Assembly: GCA_020442965.1 (NCBI GenBank)
Contig: JAGRJB010000124.1
Coordinates: 1-8,680 of the forward strand
Direction of reading: 5' to 3'
Length of the DNA stretch: 8,680 nt
Source of the DNA: Pseudomonadales bacterium
GTDB lineage: Bacteria > Pseudomonadota > Gammaproteobacteria > Steroidobacterales > Steroidobacteraceae
Below, one piece after another: positions 6,472-8,680 of the stretch (the stretch's first letter is position 1; the number at the start of each line of letters is the position of its first letter). The notes beneath the pieces are model-generated. The model was not told the DNA's origin and did no database searches. It saw nothing but the letters and a program-made list of their open reading frames with translations. Both the position numbers and the translations under genes were made by a program.

Positions 6472-6490
6472 AGTATATAAATGTACAGTA
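6453..6490 (+). promoter_or_regulatory. lexA promoter with candidate LexA operator
   Basis: TTGATC (6453-6458) and TATAAA (6476-6481) are 17 bases apart; a second box, TATAAT (6463-6468), is perfect but lacks a -35. Overlapping them at 6470-6490 is ACAGTA-N9-ACAGTA, two copies of the E. coli SOS half-site in direct orientation, 15 bp apart. Aligned to the 20-bp E. coli consensus, 6471-6490 matches 15 of 20 bases. The right half TACAGTA is perfect, and the left CTGT is missing. The position over the -10 is what autoregulation by LexA needs. The divergent oxidoreductase GTG (6471-6469) lies inside it. Confidence 0.65.
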
Positions 6491-6504
6491 GTCCAGGAGG
6501 CCCC

Positions 6505-7155
6505 ATGTCAGATCTCACACCCCGTCAGACCGAAATCTTGCGCCTTATCCAGCGCGCCGTCGTCGAAACCGGCATGCCGCCCACGCGGGCAGAAATTGCC
6601 GAGGAGCTCGGCTTTCGCTCGCCCAACGCAGCCGAGGAGCATTTGCGCGCGCTGGCCCGCAAGGGCGTCATCGCACTGATCCCTGGCGCCTCGCGCGGCA
6701 TCCAGTTGAAGGACACCATGCGTGAGCAGCTCGGCTTGCCGCTCATCGGCCGGGTGGCCGCTGGCCGGCCCATTCTCGCCGAAGAGAACATCGAAGCGCG
6801 ACTCGATATCGATCCGGGCATCTTTCAGCCCAAGCCGCATTACCTGCTGAAGGTGGTCGGCATGTCCATGAAGAACTTCGGCATCCTGGATGGCGATCTG
6901 GTGGCGGTGCACCGCTCGCCCGAGGTGCGTAATCGGCAGATCGTGGTGGCGCGGCTCGAGAACGAGGTCACCGTCAAGCGCTACAAGCAGGAGGGCTCAG
7001 TCGTCTGGCTGCTGCCCGAGAACGACGACTTCGAGCCCATACGCGTCGACATGAAGCGCGGCAGTACAAAAGATAGCGCCAAAGAGGACGCACTCATCAT
7101 AGAGGGTGTGGTGGTTGGGGTGCTGCGCCGCGGTAAGTCGCAGGGTTTGTCATGA
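6505..7155 (+). CDS. lexA: LexA repressor, SOS regulon
   Basis: LexA represses DNA-damage genes as a dimer and self-cleaves when RecA filaments form. The 216-aa protein has an N-terminal winged helix with [18 protein letters not shown] (37-54), identical in most positions to the E. coli recognition region. The cleavage site is in RVAAG between Ala86 and Gly87. The catalytic pair is Ser121 in GMSMK and Lys158 in EVTVKRY, so it should be fully inducible. A stretch at residues 183-198 between VD and IEG is about nine residues longer than in E. coli. ATG 6505 is chosen over an ATG at 6481 because the family begins MxxLTxRQ and AGGAGG (6495-6500) lies four bases upstream. It likely heads an operon with the VOC gene, imuA and imuB. 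Confidence 0.97.
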   Translation: MSDLTPRQTEILRLIQRAVVETGMPPTRAEIAEELGFRSPNAAEEHLRALARKGVIALIPGASRGIQLKDTMREQLGLPLIGRVAAGRPILAEENIEARLDIDPGIFQPKPHYLLKVVGMSMKNFGILDGDLVAVHRSPEVRNRQIVVARLENEVTVKRYKQEGSVVWLLPENDDFEPIRVDMKRGSTKDSAKEDALIIEGVVVGVLRRGKSQGLS

Positions 7156-7196
7156 AAAACACGAGCACGGGCCGACGGCTGCGTTGAGGTAGTCAT

Positions 7197-7565
7197 ATGT
7201 TGCAAGGACTGAGAACCGTTGTGTACCACGTCGTCGATCTGGCGGAGGCCAAACGTTGGTACATGCAGGTGCTGGGGCAGCCACCGTATTTTGATGAGCC
7301 TTTCTATGTGGGCTTCAACGTAGGCGGCTATGAGCTCGGGCTCAATCCCGATCTCAACAACACCTCGGTCGATGGTCAGAGTTTTGCTTATTGGGGCGTC
7401 AAGGATGTGACAGCTGCACACGCGCGTTTGCTCGAGCTTGGTGCCGAGCCGCATGGCGATATTCAGGATGTCGGTGATGGTATCAAGCTCGCTACGTTGC
7501 GTGATCCTTGGGGCAACATTCTGGGCATCATCCAGAACCCGAATCTCAAAGTTGCAACACCTTGA
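7197..7565 (+). CDS. VOC-family (glyoxalase/bleomycin-resistance fold) protein, function unknown
   Basis: The 122-aa product is a single vicinal-oxygen-chelate module: LRTVVYHVVDLAEAKRWYMQ at the start, GGYELGLNP (43-51), YWGVKDVTAAHARLLELGA, and DPWGNILGIIQNP at the end. The VOC metal site normally has four ligands. His11 and Glu46 are in place, but the last strand has Ile-Gly where glyoxalase I has Glu, and no third-position His is seen. A catalytic metal centre is therefore doubtful and the substrate cannot be assigned. ATG 7197 has GAGGT six bases upstream. It lies 41 bases after lexA and 85 bases before imuA on the same strand, so SOS co-expression is likely unless imuA has its own promoter. 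VOC genes are not a standard part of the imu cassette. Confidence 0.88.
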   Translation: MLQGLRTVVYHVVDLAEAKRWYMQVLGQPPYFDEPFYVGFNVGGYELGLNPDLNNTSVDGQSFAYWGVKDVTAAHARLLELGAEPHGDIQDVGDGIKLATLRDPWGNILGIIQNPNLKVATP

Positions 7566-7581
7566 GATTGGCGGCTAGTTA

Positions 7582-7594
7582 GGCATCAGATGCC
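7582..7594. repeat. Short palindrome GGCATC-A-GATGCC before imuA
   Basis: A perfect 6-bp inverted repeat with a one-base centre lies 17 bases after the VOC stop and 56 bases before the imuA start. There is no T-run, so it is not a terminator. The form suits a dimeric DNA-binding protein, but it does not resemble an SOS box. It may be chance. Confidence 0.3.
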
Positions 7595-7650
7595 GAAACA
7601 AGACTTTATCAAATGACGCTCTTCCAAAGCCCGACATTGGTTGAATTATC

Positions 7651-8295
7651 GTGGCAACGTCGAAAGAATCGCAACTGCAGGAGTTGCTCGCCCACCCGTC
7701 GCTGTGGCGCGGGCGCAGCCGCGCGCCCATCGACACGATCAGCACGGGTTTCGACGCGCTCGACGCTGCGTTGCCTGGGGGTGGCTGGCCGCGTTCGGGC
7801 CTGATCGAGATTCTCACGCCGGCGCGCGGTATCGGCGAGCTGTATCTGTTGCTACCTGCGTTGGCGGCGCTCACGCGCGCTGAGCCGGCGCGTTGGTGCG
7901 CCTGGATCGGCCCACCGCTCGAGCCGTTTGCACCGGGCTTGGCTGCACACGGTGTCGTGCTCGATCGGGTTCTCGTCGTACGCACGGCCATGCCGTTGTG
8001 GGCGCAGGAGCAGGCGCTACGCTCGGGTGCTTGCGAGGCGGCAATGGTCTGGCTCGAGCGCGCCCCGCCACGCGCCATCCGACGTCTGCAGCTAGCTGCA
8101 GAAAGAGGACGCACACTCGGCATAATGTTTCGCAATTTGCGGTTCGCTGACGAGTCGTCACCCGCCAGTTTACGTCTCACGCTTGAGCCTACTACCGAAG
8201 GTGGTCGTGCCACTCTGCTCAAGAGTCGCGGTGGTGCGCGCACGCCCGTTGAGGTGTCGTGGAGCGCCATTCCGCAACTGTCGTGCGAGGCTTGA
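7651..8295 (+). CDS. imuA: ImuA, SulA/RecA-like translesion synthesis accessory protein
   Basis: ImuA is a RecA-related accessory of the ImuA-ImuB-DnaE2 mutasome that carries out damage-induced error-prone synthesis. The 214-aa product begins with the family pattern LQELLAHPSLWRGR (9-22), then ISTGFDALDAALPGGGWPRS (30-49), then GLIEILTPARGIGELYLLLP. At the position of the RecA Walker A loop it reads PARGIGEL (57-64), lacking GKT, as is typical of ImuA, so ATP hydrolysis is not expected. The later part, GTLGIMFRNLRFADESSPASL, corresponds to the RecA core strands. The start is GTG 7651, the first possible codon after an in-frame stop, with no good ribosome site. No SOS box is seen directly upstream, suggesting transcription from the lexA promoter. 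A long inverted repeat begins one base after its stop. Confidence 0.88.
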   Translation: MATSKESQLQELLAHPSLWRGRSRAPIDTISTGFDALDAALPGGGWPRSGLIEILTPARGIGELYLLLPALAALTRAEPARWCAWIGPPLEPFAPGLAAHGVVLDRVLVVRTAMPLWAQEQALRSGACEAAMVWLERAPPRAIRRLQLAAERGRTLGIMFRNLRFADESSPASLRLTLEPTTEGGRATLLKSRGGARTPVEVSWSAIPQLSCEA

Positions 8296-8296
8296 C

Positions 8297-8439
8297 GCCA
8301 TGTCGCGAAGAGGCTTTTCAGGCGATACGTTACGGGCGCGAGCGGCAGTGCGGCGGCACGCCCCACGCATTGTTTCGCCGCGCCGCTGCTCGCGTCAGCG
8401 GTGGAATTACATGTGAGCGCCTCTTCGCGACGTCATGGC
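8297..8439. repeat. 143-bp interrupted inverted repeat (nested hairpin) between imuA and imuB
   Basis: The outer arms are GTCGCGAAGAGGC (8302-8314) and its exact complement GCCTCTTCGCGAC (8419-8431). Beyond a 3-base bulge (8432-8434) they continue as GCCAT (8297-8301) with ATGGC (8435-8439), 18 pairs in all. Inside is a second stem, 8337-8356 with 8375-8394: 20 positions with 16 Watson-Crick pairs, three G-T and one mismatch, starting CGCGAGC/GCTCGCG and closing an 18-base loop. The asymmetric spacers are 22 and 24 bases. The layout resembles a small non-autonomous element or REP-type doublet. No clear target-site duplication, transposase or second copy is seen in the window. As RNA it would form a large stem after the imuA stop. 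Confidence 0.7.
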
Positions 8440-8680
8440 AGGCCGCGCGCGGCGGGTCCACATGGTTTGAGATCCTTGCCACTGGAATTTCCGGGGCGTG
8501 AGAGCGCGGCGCCGTCCGTTTTACGGGTGCGGCCGGCGCCGCCTCCGCCCACTGGGCTGCGGACGGCAGATGGTGGAGGAGAGGGTCCTGGTGGCTATTC
8601 TCAGGTTGAGCTCGCGCTCGAACCACGGGAGCTATGGTTAGCTTTGCATGTGAGGCAGTTGCCGTTGGCGGCAGTTGATG
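8413..8680 (+). CDS. imuB: ImuB, inactive Y-family polymerase-like protein, N-terminus only (start uncertain)
   Basis: ImuB links DnaE2 to the sliding clamp in the SOS mutasome. At the right edge the frame reads ELWLALHVRQLPLAAVD (from 8629), which matches the usual first residues of ImuB (LWxALxxPxLPLxA). That frame is open from 8296 with no stop, and contains no ATG before the edge. Candidate starts are GTG 8413 (chosen here, with GGTGGA seven bases upstream), GTG 8401, TTG 8467 and GTG 8527. With GTG 8413 the conserved block is preceded by a Gly/Pro/Arg-rich extension of about 70 residues, part of it encoded by the inverted repeat. The family call rests on the short motif plus the position behind imuA. 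The start is little better than a guess. Confidence 0.65.
   Translation, partial: MSASSRRHGRPRAAGPHGLRSLPLEFPGRESAAPSVLRVRPAPPPPTGLRTADGGGEGPGGYSQVELALEPRELWLALHVRQLPLAAVD
8506..8542. repeat. 9-bp inverted repeat in the imuB leader or N-terminal extension
   Basis: GCGGCGCCG (8506-8514) and CGGCGCCGC (8534-8542) are exact complements around a 19-base spacer. In GC-rich sequence this is only mildly surprising. It lies between the larger repeat and the conserved imuB start, so the mRNA here could carry a second stable stem. Confidence 0.4.

Noticed and set aside
6481..6504. Upstream ATG start for lexA
   Set aside because: It would lie in the operator and add eight residues absent from LexA; AGGAGG directs the ATG at 6505.
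6508..6912. 134-codon frame antisense to lexA
   Set aside because: Shadow of a highly conserved LexA coding sequence, with no ribosome site or motif.
7575..8366. 263-codon open frame antisense to imuA
   Set aside because: Low-complexity Arg/Ala/Ser composition typical of antisense frames in GC-rich DNA; the sense frame matches ImuA throughout.
8501..8501. Plus-strand 80-codon frame at 8259-8501 as a gene
   Set aside because: It overlaps the end of imuA and is made largely of the inverted repeat; no ribosome site or family resemblance.
1..8680. CRISPR array, tRNA, rRNA, IS element or phage genes
   Set aside because: No spaced direct repeats, cloverleaf, rRNA sequence, transposase or integrase was seen on either strand.

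Overview
The window looks like a chromosomal segment from a GC-rich gammaproteobacterium. The order rne / rluC / maf (yceF) / yceD-rpmF-fabH matches the enterobacterial chromosome. LexA, FabH and RNase E are very close to the E. coli proteins. An OprI/Lpp-type alanine-zipper lipoprotein and a lexA-imuA-imuB arrangement point towards the Xanthomonadales/Nevskiales/Steroidobacter/Pseudomonas side of the class. The exact taxon cannot be read from the sequence.

Layout. (1) 1-340: the first 113 codons of RNase E, minus strand. (2) 341-730: a long gene-poor region holding the structured rne leader and the upstream region of rluC. (3) 731-1792: rluC, a 23S rRNA pseudouridine synthase. (4) 1807-2412: maf/yceF, convergent with rluC. 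(5) 2426-2466: a strong divergent promoter region between maf and yceD, in which yceD appears almost leaderless. (6) 2464-4244: yceD-rpmF-fabH, a ribosome and fatty-acid initiation operon from which plsX is absent. (7) 4257-4287: a bidirectional terminator. (8) 4320-4800: a small outer-membrane lipoprotein, its roughly 130-nt structured leader and a promoter with a perfect TATAAT, all minus strand. (9) 4849-6471: a PYROXD2/CrtI-type FAD oxidoreductase, minus strand, whose start codon lies in the lexA control region. (10) 6505-8680: lexA, a VOC-family protein, imuA and the start of imuB, reading like an SOS mutagenesis operon.

How the genes work together. The left half is a housekeeping module: RNA decay and rRNA maturation (RNase E, RluC), nucleotide clean-up (Maf), the YceD-L32 pair, and the first condensation of fatty-acid synthesis (FabH). 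The right half is DNA-damage biology. LexA should repress its own promoter and any genes co-transcribed behind it. ImuA and ImuB are accessory factors for translesion synthesis by DnaE2, which would lie beyond the right edge.

Features that ordinary gene calls do not explain are: a 143-bp interrupted inverted repeat that begins directly after the imuA stop codon; mutually exclusive hairpins in both the rne and the lipoprotein leaders; a symmetric -10 element shared by maf and yceD; a lexA operator with half-sites in direct rather than inverted orientation; and a VOC gene inserted in the SOS cassette. No IS element, CRISPR array, tRNA or rRNA gene was seen.
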